From NCBI RefSeq assembly GCF_000518985.1, contig NZ_JAEQ01000012.1:62001-126000 (forward strand): a stretch of 64,000 nucleotides of DNA, given 5' to 3'. Shown one piece after another: positions 36,426 through 46,637 of this stretch. The notes under the pieces are model-generated. The model searched no databases, had not been told where the DNA came from, and was given only the letters and a program-made list of their open reading frames with translations. Source of the stretch: Chelativorans sp. J32. Its GTDB lineage: Bacteria; Pseudomonadota; Alphaproteobacteria; Rhizobiales; Rhizobiaceae. Each line of letters opens with the position of its first letter. Positions within the stretch are counted from its first letter, which is position 1. A program made the translations under genes and the position numbers.

Positions 36426-37361
36426 CTATTCATCCCTTTCCATCGAGCATTGCAAGACAAGGTTTTCGAGCCACACACGGGTCTCCTCGTCCGGATCGAC
36501 AGCGAACAACGCCTCGCTCCGGTTCTGCGCCGCCGCCTCGTCCAGCACGCAGCCGCAATAAGCGCGGCAGAAGGCCTCGTCGCGTTGCGACATGCATTGG
36601 GTGGTGCAAGCCTGCATGAATGCCGGCCCTCTGTCGGGCGGCATCACCTGTGCGAAGAGCCATACACATGAGAAAAGCACGGGCTGATGCACGAGATAGA
36701 AGAGGAGGCTGTGCCTCCCCGCAGCCCCCAGGAGTGGCACCCGGCTTGTCCGGATTTCGGCCAACCGGGCAAGAAGGCCGGATCGGTCGGCCGCCTTCGC
36801 CGCAACAATGCCCAGAAGCACCGCCCCGAACCAGGGGAAGATCGGGATATAATCATTGGTGCTGGGGATGTTGCGAGAAAACCCCGTCCACCAGAAGACA
36901 GGATGGTCGAAAAAGTTCGCATGCATGAAATGCGGCGCTGCGATCACAACCGCAGCAAGCAGGAGCAGCACCAGGATCGGCAACCTCAACACAGCGACGC
37001 CAAGAACAGTGGCGAGCGCGATATGGTGCAGGATGCCGAAGAAAATGAAGGAATCCGGGAACAGAATATAAGTCGCGACGGTGATCGCGGCTGCCGCGGC
37101 GACAATCATCCCGAGCCGCTTCACGAAGGGCTTTGCCCGGAAGCCATGTCCATGGGCGAGATAAAGGCTGAAGCCCACGAGAAACAGGAAAGAACAGGCG
37201 ATCGACCGCGCGAAGAACTTCCATCCACCGGTGATCGACATTCCCGGCTCCACATAGCCGAAGAAGTCGAGATCCCATGTGAAATGGTAGATCGCCATGG
37301 CCATGAGCGCCACACCGCGGGCGATGTCGACGAGCTCAATCCTGGATCGGGTGGCCTGCAT
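36426..37361 (-). CDS. Heparan-alpha-glucosaminide acetyltransferase-like membrane protein (DUF1624)
   Basis: A 311-residue polytopic protein. It opens with RIELVDIARGVALMAMAIYH, the signature of the DUF1624/HGSNAT acyltransferase group, followed by about eight helices and ending the membrane part with HSLLFYLVHQPVLF. The cytoplasmic C-terminal ~70 residues contain a Cys-rich segment (ACTTQCMSQRDEAFCRAYCG), unusual for the family and possibly metal- or disulphide-linked. The acyl acceptor is unknown. The start at 37361 lacks a strong ribosome binding site. Confidence 0.85.
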   Translation of the reverse strand: MQATRSRIELVDIARGVALMAMAIYHFTWDLDFFGYVEPGMSITGGWKFFARSIACSFLFLVGFSLYLAHGHGFRAKPFVKRLGMIVAAAAAITVATYILFPDSFIFFGILHHIALATVLGVAVLRLPILVLLLLAAVVIAAPHFMHANFFDHPVFWWTGFSRNIPSTNDYIPIFPWFGAVLLGIVAAKAADRSGLLARLAEIRTSRVPLLGAAGRHSLLFYLVHQPVLFSCVWLFAQVMPPDRGPAFMQACTTQCMSQRDEAFCRAYCGCVLDEAAAQNRSEALFAVDPDEETRVWLENLVLQCSMERDE

Positions 37362-37602
37362 TCTGATACTCGATTGACAGCTGAGAGACGACTCCGGCGT
37401 GGCCGGTGGCCGAACCAACGCATATTATTCCTTTTCGATCAATGGCGCGTGCCCGAACATGCGGGCTTGCCTTGCTCTCCTGACGGGAAAACCACGACGT
37501 GAATCCGGGGTGCCGGATTTCTGGGCATTTTGTGTTAAAGCATGAACGCATTACTGATTCTCCGCTGGCGGGGCGGAGGAAACCGATCAGGAGAGGATGC
37601 CG

Positions 37603-38256
37603 ATGCTGAAGAAAGTAATTGCCGCTGCGGTTCTGGGAGCGCTGGTGGCGGGGTGCACCACCGACCCTTATACGGGGCAGCCGAAGATGTCCAACGCGGC
37701 CGGAGGGGCTGCGCTCGGAGCACTGGCGGGCGCGGGGCTCGGCCTGCTCGCGGGTGGTGACGATCGCCGCAATGCCTTGCTAGGAGCCGGCATCGGCGCG
37801 CTCGCCGGTGGCGGCATCGGCCTCTATATGGACCAACAGGAAGCGCAACTGCGCGCCCAACTCCAGGGAACCGGTGTGAGTGTCACGCGGCAGGGCGATT
37901 ATATCATCCTGAACATGCCGTCCAACATCACTTTCGCCACGGATTCCGCCGACATCCAGCCGGCCTTCTACCAGACGCTTAATTCCGTGGCACTGGTGCT
38001 GAAGCGGTACAATCAGACGCTGGTCGACGTTTACGGCCATACCGATTCCACTGGCAGCCTCGAACACAATATGCAGCTGTCGCAGCGCCGCGCCTCGTCG
38101 GTGGCGAACTATCTGATCGCCCAGGGCACGGACAGCCGTCGCTTCGCCGTCATCGGCCAGGGGCCGTCGCAGCCGATCGCCTCGAACGCGACCCCGGATG
38201 GCAGGGCGCAGAACCGTCGCGTCGAAATCCGCCTCGCTCCTCTTACAGCGGGCTAA
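37603..38256 (+). CDS. OmpA-family lipoprotein (YiaD/YfiB-like)
   Basis: A 217-residue outer-membrane lipoprotein: signal peptide with lipobox LVAGC (lipidated Cys near residue 18), two glycine-zipper segments (AALGALAGAGLGLLAGG and GIGALAGGGIGLYM), then a peptidoglycan-binding OmpA domain (NITFATDSADIQPAF, VYGHTDSTGS, LSQRRASSVANYL, RRVEIRL). It links the outer membrane to peptidoglycan. ATG 37603 has AGGAGAGG at the right distance; the ATG two codons upstream is too close. It is followed by a strong hairpin shared with the convergent psuG. Confidence 0.94.
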   Translation: MLKKVIAAAVLGALVAGCTTDPYTGQPKMSNAAGGAALGALAGAGLGLLAGGDDRRNALLGAGIGALAGGGIGLYMDQQEAQLRAQLQGTGVSVTRQGDYIILNMPSNITFATDSADIQPAFYQTLNSVALVLKRYNQTLVDVYGHTDSTGSLEHNMQLSQRRASSVANYLIAQGTDSRRFAVIGQGPSQPIASNATPDGRAQNRRVEIRLAPLTAG

Positions 38257-38272
38257 GTCCGAAAGGGCACCG

Positions 38273-38295
38273 GGAGCGCCGCCTGGCGGCGCTCC
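38273..38295. terminator. Bidirectional hairpin between OmpA lipoprotein gene and psuG
   Basis: GGAGCGCCGCC-T-GGCGGCGCTCC, an 11-base perfect palindrome at the convergent ends of two genes. No T-run on either side; it is a likely transcript end structure. Confidence 0.6.
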
Positions 38296-38296
38296 G

Positions 38297-39211
38297 TCAT
38301 GCCGAAAGGGCAATCGCGATGCGCGCCGCAAGGCGCGCATTGTTTTTGACGAGCGCTATATTGGTCTTCAAGCTGCGGCCTCGGGTGATCTCCAGAATGC
38401 GCGCGAGCAGAAAGGGCGTGACAGCCTTGCCGCTGATCCTGGCCCTGTCCGCGTCCGCCTGCGCTTCGGCGATATAGCCGGCCATCTCCTGCGCCGGAAT
38501 TTCCGCCTCTTCAGGCACCGGATTGCCGATCAGCATGCCGCCAGAAATGCCGAGGCGTGAGCGCGCTTTCTGGAATTGTGCGACCTCCTCCGCCGCGTCG
38601 AGCCGCAGCGGCGCAGGGCAGGGTGAGCTTCTGGACCAGAAGGCCGGCATGGCGTCGGTCCCAAATCCCACCACCGGAACGCCGCGCGTCTCCAGCACCT
38701 CCAGCGTCTTCGGAATGTCGAGAATGGCCTTCGGGCCCGCTGAGACAACGATCACTGGCGTGCGTGCCAGTTCGTCGAGATCCGAAGAGATGTCGAAGCT
38801 CTTCTCCGCGCCTTGATGCACTCCGCCGATACCGCCGGTTGCAAAGACGGAAATCCCCGCAAGATGCGCGGCAATCATCGTGGCGGCGACGGTCGTGCCG
38901 CCGGTCCGTCCCCGGGCAATGGCGAAGGCGAGATCGGCGCGCGAAAGCTTCATAGCGTCTTGCGACTGCGCGAGCCTCTCGCGTTCCTCCGGCGAAAGAC
39001 CGATCTTGAGGCGGCCGTCTAAAACCGCGATCGTTGCCGGTACCGCACCTTCCGCCGCGACGATCTCCTCCACCTCGGCTGCCATGTCGTTGTTCTGTGG
39101 CCAAGGCATGCCATGCGTGATGATGGTGCTTTCAAGCGCCACGACGGGTTTTCCGGCGGAAAGTGCCGCGGCCACGGGCCCGTGCACGTCGATCTCGTCA
39201 GGAAGCCTCAT
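38297..39211 (-). CDS. psuG: Pseudouridine-5'-phosphate glycosidase
   Basis: PsuG splits pseudouridine 5'-phosphate into uracil and ribose 5-phosphate, the second step of pseudouridine salvage. The 304 residues carry VVALESTIITHGMPWPQN near the N-terminus (with the catalytic Glu region), GGTTVAATMIAAHLAGI, FATGGIGGVHQGAE and SAGPKAILDIPKTLE with the Schiff-base-type Lys. It overlaps psuK by 4 bases, so both are made from one message. Confidence 0.95.
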   Translation of the reverse strand: MRLPDEIDVHGPVAAALSAGKPVVALESTIITHGMPWPQNNDMAAEVEEIVAAEGAVPATIAVLDGRLKIGLSPEERERLAQSQDAMKLSRADLAFAIARGRTGGTTVAATMIAAHLAGISVFATGGIGGVHQGAEKSFDISSDLDELARTPVIVVSAGPKAILDIPKTLEVLETRGVPVVGFGTDAMPAFWSRSSPCPAPLRLDAAEEVAQFQKARSRLGISGGMLIGNPVPEEAEIPAQEMAGYIAEAQADADRARISGKAVTPFLLARILEITRGRSLKTNIALVKNNARLAARIAIALSA

Positions 39212-40161
39212 AACTTCTCCTGTTCCGGTATGCGTGGCTGCGGCACCAGGGCGAGCGCCGCACGGAAGGCTGCTTCGTCGATTCTAGGTGCGGCCCTCTC
39301 GCTTTCCACCACGATTTTCGCCGCCGCAATGCCTTCGCGTGCGGCCTCGGCCAGGGGCAGGCCACGCAGCATCGCCGCGAGGCTCGCTCCTGCGAGCGCA
39401 TCGCCCGCACCAGTGACATCGGTGAGGCGCGCCGGCGCCGGCGGCACGATTTCCAGGAAACGGCCTTGCTCCATGACGATGAGAGGCGCGCCCCCCGCGC
39501 TGATGAGACACGTTTTCAATCCGCGCGCGGCAAGCGTCTCGCCCACCTGCCAAATGGATGCATTGGCCGGCAGGCCGGCCAATTGGCGTGCCTCGCGCTG
39601 GTTGATGAAAAGGCAACGGAGCTTGTCGAGAACCGCTACCATGCGCTCCACCTTGGCCGGCGAGATGCCGATGGCAAACATCGGCTTGTCGGCCGCAAGT
39701 TCCGCGAGCAAGCTCAGCGCTTCGCCCGGCAGATTGGCGTCGCAAAGCACGGCATCGGCCCCGCAGACCGCATCGCGGATTTTGCGCCGGCGAAGCTGTT
39801 TGGAAAAGCCGATCTCATAAAGGCCCATATCCGCCAGACCGGTCACCAGATTGCCGTCTTCCGTCAGGATCGCCGTGTAGCTCGGGGTCGCACGGTCGAG
39901 AAAAATGGCAGAACAGTCCTCGATCCCGCTTTCCTCGATTGCCTCCGCGACCTGCTGGCCTGCCGCATCGCCACCGCGCAACGACAGAAGGCTCACGCAA
40001 AGGCCGCGTTGCGCAGCCACTCTTGCCGCGTTGAACGCACCCCCGCCGACATCCTCGCGCATCGTTCCGGGATTGGAGGCTTCGGCCACATAAGGCCCTC
40101 TCACCCGCCCACGGCGGTCGATATGGGCCCCGCCGATGGCGAACAGTTTGGCACGTGCCAT
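39208..40161 (-). CDS. psuK: PfkB-family sugar kinase, probable pseudouridine kinase
   Basis: A 317-residue ribokinase-fold kinase. The PfkB motifs are present: GGGAFNAARVAAQRG near the N-terminus and DVTGAGDALAGASLA with the catalytic Asp near the C-terminus. Coupling to psuG (ATGA overlap) makes pseudouridine the likely substrate, giving pseudouridine 5'-phosphate. ATG 40161 is chosen over the adjacent GTG because GGAGCGAGTG spaces better. It is divergent from recA. Confidence 0.9.
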   Translation of the reverse strand: MARAKLFAIGGAHIDRRGRVRGPYVAEASNPGTMREDVGGGAFNAARVAAQRGLCVSLLSLRGGDAAGQQVAEAIEESGIEDCSAIFLDRATPSYTAILTEDGNLVTGLADMGLYEIGFSKQLRRRKIRDAVCGADAVLCDANLPGEALSLLAELAADKPMFAIGISPAKVERMVAVLDKLRCLFINQREARQLAGLPANASIWQVGETLAARGLKTCLISAGGAPLIVMEQGRFLEIVPPAPARLTDVTGAGDALAGASLAAMLRGLPLAEAAREGIAAAKIVVESERAAPRIDEAAFRAALALVPQPRIPEQEKL

Positions 40162-40318
40162 CACTCGCTCCGAATCGCTTTGCCGCGCTTTTGCCCCAAA
40201 CTCCCTCCGTCCATCAGTCGCGCGCCCCCATAGAAAACGCGATGGTCGCTGAAACGAAAAAGGAACATGATCCGATTTTATGTTTCATGTCAATGAGATG
40301 ATCTCTATTGCCAAACTA

Positions 40319-40333
40319 GAACAAAACAGGTAC
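40319..40333 (+). promoter_or_regulatory. LexA box variant upstream of recA (GAAC-N7-GTAC)
   Basis: GAAC-AAAACAG-GTAC, one base from the GAAC-N7-GAAC consensus, 58 bases upstream of recA. SOS control of recA is universal in this group, so this is the expected operator. Confidence 0.65.
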
Positions 40334-40391
40334 ATAAAAGATAGGGAGATTGGCCGGCGCGGTCTCCATTGAGGACAAGGGGTATTGTATC

Positions 40392-41477
40392 ATGGCTCAG
40401 AACACATTGCGGCTTGTAGAGGATAACGGGGTGGACAAGTCCAAGGCATTGGATGCAGCGCTGTCGCAGATCGAACGGGCTTTTGGCAAAGGCTCGATCA
40501 TGCGGCTGGGTGCCAACGACAAGGTCGTCGAGATCGAGACTATATCGACCGGCTCGCTCGGGCTCGATATCGCGCTCGGCGTCGGTGGGCTGCCGCGAGG
40601 CCGCATCATTGAGATTTACGGGCCGGAAAGCTCCGGTAAGACGACGCTGGCCCTGCACACGGTCGCGGAAGCGCAGAAGAAGGGCGGCATCTGCGGCTTC
40701 ATCGATGCCGAGCACGCGCTCGATCCTGTATATGCCCGCAAGCTGGGCGTGGATCTTGAGAACCTGCTCATTTCCCAGCCCGACACGGGCGAGCAGGCAC
40801 TTGAGATTTGCGACACGCTGGTCCGTTCCGGCGCCGTGGACGTCATCGTGGTGGACTCTGTGGCTGCCCTTACCCCCCGTGCGGAGATCGAGGGTGAGAT
40901 GGGCGAGTCTCTTCCGGGCATGCAGGCCCGCCTGATGAGCCAGGCCCTGCGGAAGCTCACGGCCTCCATCTCCCGTTCCAACACGATGGTGATCTTCATC
41001 AATCAGATCCGGATGAAGATCGGCGTCATGTTCGGTTCACCGGAGACCACGACGGGCGGCAATGCACTTAAATTCTACGCCTCGGTTCGTCTCGACATTC
41101 GCCGCATCGGCTCGGTCAAGGACCGGGAGGAGACGGTCGGCAATCAGACCCGCGTGAAGGTGGTCAAGAACAAGATGGCGCCGCCTTTCAAGCAGGTCGA
41201 GTTTGACATCATGTATGGCGAGGGCGTTTCGAAGACCGGTGAGCTTGTCGACCTGGGCGTGAAGGCTGGCGTGGTGGAGAAGTCCGGCGCCTGGTTCTCT
41301 TACAATTCCCAGCGCCTCGGCCAAGGCCGGGAAAATGCCAAGACATTCCTGCGGGACAATCCCGAGGTCGCACGCGAGATCGAGTTGGCCCTGAGGCAGA
41401 ATGCCGGCCTCATCGCCGAACACTTGCTGGAGGCGGATGACAAGGACGGTTCCTTGGATGATGCCGCAGAGGGCTGA
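40392..41477 (+). CDS. recA: Recombinase RecA
   Basis: RecA is the strand-exchange ATPase and LexA co-protease, 361 residues. Walker [14 protein letters not shown], the conserved [18 protein letters not shown] segment (Walker B with loop L1 following), the L2 region ([20 protein letters not shown]) and an acidic C-terminus are all normal. ATG 40392 begins the family start ([13 protein letters not shown]); an upstream in-frame extension is not used. Preceded by a LexA box variant. Confidence 0.98.
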   Translation: MAQNTLRLVEDNGVDKSKALDAALSQIERAFGKGSIMRLGANDKVVEIETISTGSLGLDIALGVGGLPRGRIIEIYGPESSGKTTLALHTVAEAQKKGGICGFIDAEHALDPVYARKLGVDLENLLISQPDTGEQALEICDTLVRSGAVDVIVVDSVAALTPRAEIEGEMGESLPGMQARLMSQALRKLTASISRSNTMVIFINQIRMKIGVMFGSPETTTGGNALKFYASVRLDIRRIGSVKDREETVGNQTRVKVVKNKMAPPFKQVEFDIMYGEGVSKTGELVDLGVKAGVVEKSGAWFSYNSQRLGQGRENAKTFLRDNPEVAREIELALRQNAGLIAEHLLEADDKDGSLDDAAEG

Positions 41478-41514
41478 ACCGCTTGGCCGGACGGCGCAAT
41501 CCCTGCTTTCGTGA

Positions 41515-41539
41515 TGCTCGGCTCCCGAAGTGCCGAGCA
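41515..41539 (+). terminator. Weak hairpin after recA
   Basis: TGCTCGGC, 9-base loop, GCCGAGCA, 38 bases after the recA stop. No T-run follows, so termination is uncertain. Confidence 0.4.
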
Positions 41540-41569
41540 ACCGGGCTAAGGACGTAAAGTTTCCTTCGC

Positions 41570-41770
41570 TTTATACTTGGATTGGTGAATTTCCCTTGTG
41601 GTCCTTGGACGAAGCTGAGGAATAAAGGGGCGCACACATCTGAGGGAAGACCGGGTTGGGCCCGGCAGGGGCCGTCCTTTACCGGTCTGTCAAGACAGCA
41701 GCGGCGGGGTTGCACCCGCGACGAATACCCGATCGGGAGGCACGGAAATGCCTCCCGCCTCCCGTTCCAA
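41570..41770 (+). ncRNA. Structured region between recA and alaS (candidate ncRNA or leader)
   Basis: The 433-base gap holds no credible ORF but several strong hairpins in one orientation: AGACCGG/CCGGTCT enclosing a GC-rich arm (about 41647-41687), GCGGG/CCCGC (about 41704-41719) and a perfect GGGAGGCA-CGGAAA-TGCCTCCC (41735-41756). It could be an independent small RNA or the alaS 5' leader. I cannot match it to 6S, tmRNA, RNase P or SRP RNA with confidence. Limits are approximate. Confidence 0.35.
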
Positions 41771-41910
41771 AACGGCCAGACGCGAAAGTGGGTGTGACGG
41801 GGATGACGCGCGCCTCCATTCCACCTTTTCTGGACAGGCCCAAGCGTGGGCGCTAAAAGGCTGCGACCCTTTTCCCGCCACGGCGGCGGACTTCTCGCAA
41901 AGGCAATTAC

Positions 41911-44577
41911 ATGAGCGGCGTCAACGATATCAGGTCGACTTTCCTCGACTATTTCAAGAAGAACGGACACGAGATCGTGGCCTCGGGCCCGCTCGTGCCG
42001 CGCAATGATCCGACCCTCATGTTCACCAATGCCGGGATGGTGCAGTTCAAGAACGTCTTCACCGGATTGGAGACGCGCCCCTATCGCCGCGCGACCACGG
42101 CGCAGAAATGCGTGCGCGCGGGCGGCAAGCACAATGATCTCGACAATGTGGGCTACACCGCCCGCCACCACACCTTCTTCGAGATGCTCGGCAATTTCTC
42201 GTTTGGCGACTATTTCAAGGACGTCGCCATAGAGCTCGCCTGGAAGCTGGTCACCAAGGAGTTCGGCCTTGACCCGAAACGCCTTCTCGTCACGGTCTAC
42301 CATACCGATGACGAGGCAGCGAGCCATTGGAAGAGGATCGCCGGCCTCTCCGAGGACCGCATCATCCGCATCCCGACCAGCGACAATTTCTGGGCTATGG
42401 GTGATACCGGGCCCTGTGGTCCGTGCTCGGAGATCTTCTTCGACCACGGCGAGGGCATCCCTGGCGGACCGCCCGGCAGTCCCGACGAGGACGGAGATCG
42501 CTTCATCGAGATTTGGAATCTCGTTTTCATGCAGTACGAGCAGCTGACGCCCGAGGAGCGCATCAACCTGCCGCGGCCTTCGATCGACACCGGCATGGGG
42601 TTGGAACGCGTTGCCGCCGTGCTGCAAGGCGTGCACGACAATTACGACATCGATCTTTTCAAGGCGCTGATCCGTGCGACGGAAGAGGCGATCGGGGTCC
42701 GGGCCGAAGGCGAGCGGCGCCCGAGCTTCAATGTCATCGCGGACCATCTGCGTGCATCCAGCTTCCTGATCGCCGACGGTGTTCTGCCGTCGAATGAGGG
42801 GCGCGGCTATGTGCTTCGCCGCATCATGCGCCGCGCAATGCGCCATGCGCAGCTCCTAGGCGCCGATGAGCCGTTGATGTGGCGTCTCGTCCCCGCGCTC
42901 GTGCGCGAGATGGGGCAGGCCTATCCGGAGTTGGTGCGCGGCGAGCCGCTGATCACCGAAACGCTGAAGCTGGAGGAGACGCGCTTCCGCAAGACTTTGG
43001 CGCGCGGCCTGAACCTCCTTTCCGACGCGACCTCCGGCATGGGCGAAGGCGACCGGCTCGACGGCGAGACCGCCTTCAAGCTTTACGACACCTATGGTTT
43101 CCCGCTCGACCTGACGCAGGACGCGCTGCGCCAACGCGGCGTTGCCGTCGATCTCGAAGGCTTCAATGCCGCCATGGAGCGTCAAAAGGCAGAGGCGCGC
43201 GCCAGCTGGGCAGGCTCTGGCGAAGCCGCCACCGAGACGGTCTGGTTTTCAGTGAAGGACAAGACGGGCGCGACGGATTTTCTTGGCTATGAGACCGAGG
43301 AGGCCGAAGGTGTTATCGCCGCTCTCGTGAAGGCCGGTGCCATGGCCGATGTCGCTTCGGAGGGCGAGGAGGTTGCGGTTGTCACCAACCAGACCCCCTT
43401 TTACGGCGAATCCGGTGGCCAAGTGGGCGACACGGGTACGATCGAAGGCGATGATTTCGTCATCGACGTCAGGGATACGCAGAAGAAGGGCGAGGGCCTG
43501 TTCGTCCATTTCGGCCAGGTTATAAAAGGCAGTGCAAAGGTCGGCGAGGCCGTCGCGCTGCGTGTCGATCACGAGCGCCGCACCCGCATTCGCGCCAACC
43601 ACTCCGCGACACATCTTCTGCACGAGGCGCTCCGCGAGGTGCTGGGCACCCATGTCGCCCAGAAGGGATCGCTGGTCGCGCCCGACCGCCTGCGCTTCGA
43701 TTTCTCGCATCCCAAGCCCATCGCCGAGGAGGAGCTGCAGGAAATCGAGGACCTCGCCAATGAGGTCGTGCTGCAGAACGAGCCGGTCGTCACCCGCCTC
43801 ATGGCAGTGGATGATGCCATTGCGGAAGGCGCAATGGCGCTCTTCGGCGAGAAATATGGTGACGAGGTGCGGGTCGTCTCCATGGGCAGGGCTACGCGCG
43901 GTGAAAAGGCCGGCAAGACCTATTCGCTGGAGCTCTGCGGGGGCACCCATGTGGCCTCCACCGGCGATATCGGTCTCGTGCATATCGTCTCGGAAGGAGC
44001 GGTTGCAGCGGGCGTCCGCCGCGTCGAGGCGCTGACCGGAGCCGCCGCTCGCCGCTATCTCGATGAGCAGGAGCGTCGGCTGAAGGCGGCGGCCGCCGTG
44101 CTGAAGGTCTCTCCGGGCGATCTCCTGCCGCGTCTCGAAACGCTTGTGGAAGAGCGTCGCAAGCTGGAACGCGAGCTTGCGGACGCCCGCAAGAAACTTG
44201 CCCTTGGCGGTGGCGCCAGCGCCGGCGGTGCGGGTGAGAAGGAAGAGATCGGCGGGGTAGGTTTCATCGGCCGTGTGGTCGAGGGCATCTCGCCTAAGGA
44301 CCTGAAGCCGCTTGCAGACGAGGGCAAGAAGTCTCTCGGCTCTGGCGTTGTGGTATTCGTCGGCACCTCGGAAGAGGGCAAGGCGAGCGTCGTTGTCGGC
44401 GTTACCGAGGACCTGACGGGGCGCTTCAGCGCCGTCGAGCTGGTCCGCAAAGCGTCTACAGCCATAGGCGGGCAGGGCGGTGGCGGGCGGCCCGACATGG
44501 CCCAGGCCGGCGGCCCGGATGCGGCGAACGCGGCGGCGGCGGTGGAGGCAGTTAGGGCAGTGCTCGCCGGCGCTTGA
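41911..44577 (+). CDS. alaS: Alanyl-tRNA synthetase
   Basis: Charges tRNA-Ala; 888 residues, the normal length. The class II catalytic domain starts [20 protein letters not shown], with [12 protein letters not shown]. The editing domain zinc site shows [11 protein letters not shown] and CGGTHV, and the C-terminal C-Ala domain ends with [16 protein letters not shown] 41911 begins the family N-terminus; only a weak ribosome binding site is visible, which together with the structured region upstream hints at translational or leader control. Confidence 0.98.
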   Translation: MSGVNDIRSTFLDYFKKNGHEIVASGPLVPRNDPTLMFTNAGMVQFKNVFTGLETRPYRRATTAQKCVRAGGKHNDLDNVGYTARHHTFFEMLGNFSFGDYFKDVAIELAWKLVTKEFGLDPKRLLVTVYHTDDEAASHWKRIAGLSEDRIIRIPTSDNFWAMGDTGPCGPCSEIFFDHGEGIPGGPPGSPDEDGDRFIEIWNLVFMQYEQLTPEERINLPRPSIDTGMGLERVAAVLQGVHDNYDIDLFKALIRATEEAIGVRAEGERRPSFNVIADHLRASSFLIADGVLPSNEGRGYVLRRIMRRAMRHAQLLGADEPLMWRLVPALVREMGQAYPELVRGEPLITETLKLEETRFRKTLARGLNLLSDATSGMGEGDRLDGETAFKLYDTYGFPLDLTQDALRQRGVAVDLEGFNAAMERQKAEARASWAGSGEAATETVWFSVKDKTGATDFLGYETEEAEGVIAALVKAGAMADVASEGEEVAVVTNQTPFYGESGGQVGDTGTIEGDDFVIDVRDTQKKGEGLFVHFGQVIKGSAKVGEAVALRVDHERRTRIRANHSATHLLHEALREVLGTHVAQKGSLVAPDRLRFDFSHPKPIAEEELQEIEDLANEVVLQNEPVVTRLMAVDDAIAEGAMALFGEKYGDEVRVVSMGRATRGEKAGKTYSLELCGGTHVASTGDIGLVHIVSEGAVAAGVRRVEALTGAAARRYLDEQERRLKAAAAVLKVSPGDLLPRLETLVEERRKLERELADARKKLALGGGASAGGAGEKEEIGGVGFIGRVVEGISPKDLKPLADEGKKSLGSGVVVFVGTSEEGKASVVVGVTEDLTGRFSAVELVRKASTAIGGQGGGGRPDMAQAGGPDAANAAAAVEAVRAVLAGA

Positions 44578-44605
44578 TTTCCGCCGGCTGCCGGCCCCAC
44601 TGGGG

Positions 44606-45490
44606 CTAAAGCGCTCGCGCTGGGGTCGTTGACGATTTGATGGAAGCGTGCCGTGCGTTTGCGAAGTGGTTTTCGCATTCGCCGGGTTTCGAGTCGAGAC
44701 ACGTCGGCAGATGCGGCGCTGTCTCTTCGATGGCCTTTTCTTGATGTTCCGTATCCAGTCTTTGATCGTTGCCAAAGCCCGTTCGATCGGGTTGAGATCG
44801 GGCGAGTAGGGCAGCAGGATCGGACCTGGCTCTGGCGACGCAAATAATCTGCAGCACGGCGGCAGGCTCATGCGACCGAGATTGGTCATGGCGACGCTGT
44901 CGGGCACGAGCTGTTGTTCGACATAGGCCGCGAAAGCGCTGGCCTTTGATCGGCCTGCCGAACAGCAGGGCGTGGCGAGCCGCAGCGCGCTGAAGAAGTC
45001 AGCATGCGGCCGACCTTGCGGGCGAAGCGACGCAGGCGCTTGCTTCCGCTTCCACCGTGCAACGGCCATCTTGGTCTTGATCCCGTTCAGCGGGAAATCC
45101 CGGGTCCATCCATGGTTTACTTCCGATGAAGACCCAATCATCGCGGCGGATCGCGATTGGGATGGCAAGACCGGGGGCGCTGCCATCTGTGCGATGGCAG
45201 GCTCGCCTGCTCAAGCGCGAACAATGCTTTGAACCGAAGTCCTCGCCGCGCGGAAACAGCCACACTGCGTTTTGCAACACCTCAGCCCGCGCGCGCTGCA
45301 GTCCCAGCCGTGAGCGTCAGATGCGGCGTGTGGTTGATCCGTTTGCGGGTGCCGAACCGGTCGGCCGGTAGGCTCCGACCACCTCACCTCAGATGAACTG
45401 CGACACCGAGCCGGTCCGCCGCCGACCGGCAGCTCTCCCCGACCATGATGGCAGCCACAACACGTTGGCGAAGATCATTGAAACGAGGTG
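44606..45490 (-). pseudogene. IS630-family transposase remnant
   Basis: Fragments of one IS630 transposase lie in order on the minus strand in several frames. The N-terminal piece (about 45400-45490) reads FNDLRQRVVAAIMVGESCRS before a stop. The middle (about 44880-45170) gives SKASAFAAYVEQQLVPDSVA, and the DDE region LLPYSPDLNPIERALATIKD is at about 44750-44815. The C-terminus PGECENHFANARH lies near 44640 in yet another frame. Frameshifts, stops and a lost first Asp motif (VFIGSK where VFIDET is usual) show it is dead. Terminal repeats were not found. Confidence 0.8.
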
Positions 45491-45561
45491 CTGCTCCGAT
45501 GCCGGTTCCTCTCCAGCATCACCTAGAATCCCAAACAACAGCGACGGGAACTCCAAACGAT

Positions 45562-46470
45562 TCACTCATCAGCGAACGGCTCTCGTTCATGTCTTTTCTT
45601 ATGCTCCCTTCTTATGAAGTCGAGCATGAGCGCTGTGGCCTTTGCGGCGTGTGTCTCGAGCAGGAAATGGCCGGCGTCGAAAATATGCGCCTCCATCCTC
45701 GGCAAAGCCCTCATCCATGACTGGATTTCGGCGAGATCGAAGAAGGCATCATGCCTGCCCCAGAGCAGGAGGGAAGGTGGCTGCCAGCGTGCGAGATATT
45801 CGGCGACGGCGTCGAACCGCGCGACATAATCGGCATAATCGGCAATGAGGGCTCGCTGGGTAGCCATCCGACCTGGCAAGCACATCACCCGCCAGTCCTC
45901 CTCCCAGCTATCTGCCGGGATCCTTGCCGCCACGTCCGGCGGTACATTCGCGATGTACTGATCGCGCGTGCCCTCGAAGGTCAGATGCGCGGTCGCCGCC
46001 GCTTCGTTTTCCGGATTCGGCTCCGACCAGTACGTCTGGGTCGCGGCCCATTGCGGCCCAAGCCCCGTTCGATGAGCGTTGGCGTTCTGCACGATGAGAC
46101 CCAAGACGCGTTCGGGTGTCTGCATGGCGATATAAAGCCCCACCGGGGAACCGAAATCGTGAAGATAGATATAGCGCGGCCCGATCTTGAGCCTGTCCAG
46201 GAGTTCGGAGATCGCCTCACCAAAGGCGGGAAACGAAGGCTGCGGCAGAACATCGGATTCGCCGAAGCCGGGCAGATCGGGAGCGATCACATAGGCCGCC
46301 TCCGACAGTCCGGGTATGACGTCCCGAAACGTCCGCGCGGAGCTCGGAAATCCGTGCAAAAGCAGGACGGCGGGCTTGGAGGCCTCACCTGCCGCGATGA
46401 AGGACAATTCCGTACCACCGGATAGGCGCAGCCGTTGCCGGGGTGGGGTGGGGTGTGGGAACGCCTTCAT
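45562..46470 (-). CDS. Alpha/beta hydrolase, epoxide hydrolase/haloalkane dehalogenase-like
   Basis: A 302-residue alpha/beta hydrolase: oxyanion motif LLLHGFPSSARTF, nucleophile elbow LHDFGSPVG in which the nucleophile is Asp (as in epoxide hydrolases and haloalkane dehalogenases, not Ser esterases), acid WGRHDAFF and catalytic His in DAGHFLLETHA. The substrate is unknown. ATG 46470 fits the family start; a TTG 15 bases upstream is possible. The 70 bases between it and the IS630 relic are otherwise empty. Confidence 0.88.
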   Translation of the reverse strand: MKAFPHPTPPRQRLRLSGGTELSFIAAGEASKPAVLLLHGFPSSARTFRDVIPGLSEAAYVIAPDLPGFGESDVLPQPSFPAFGEAISELLDRLKIGPRYIYLHDFGSPVGLYIAMQTPERVLGLIVQNANAHRTGLGPQWAATQTYWSEPNPENEAAATAHLTFEGTRDQYIANVPPDVAARIPADSWEEDWRVMCLPGRMATQRALIADYADYVARFDAVAEYLARWQPPSLLLWGRHDAFFDLAEIQSWMRALPRMEAHIFDAGHFLLETHAAKATALMLDFIRREHKKRHEREPFADE

Positions 46471-46596
46471 GCCGATCACTCGCAATCCTAGGAGTGCGCG
46501 ACGAGTCTTGCCTCATCGCGCCCTGTCTTCCTGGCCAAGGTCGGAATGAATCCTAGGGGCGGGGAGGCTTCGATCAAGACCGCGCCTCCGGAAATG

Positions 46597-46620
46597 AAAA
46601 AGGCGGCCGAGGCCGCCTTT
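46597..46620 (-). terminator. Rho-independent terminator of icd
   Basis: Minus-strand AAGGCGGCC-TC-GGCCGCCTT followed by TTT, 17 bases after the icd stop. Confidence 0.85.
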
Positions 46621-46637
46621 CTTGGATGAAGCCTTGC

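Noticed and set aside
41570-41770. Assignment of the recA-alaS structured region to 6S RNA
   Set aside because: I could not draw the long closing stem and central bubble of 6S RNA convincingly; reported as an unassigned structured region.
43249-45186. 645-codon minus-strand frame across alaS and the IS630 relic
   Set aside because: Only the part over the relic shows transposase homology; the rest is antisense to alaS. Annotated as pseudogene fragment instead.
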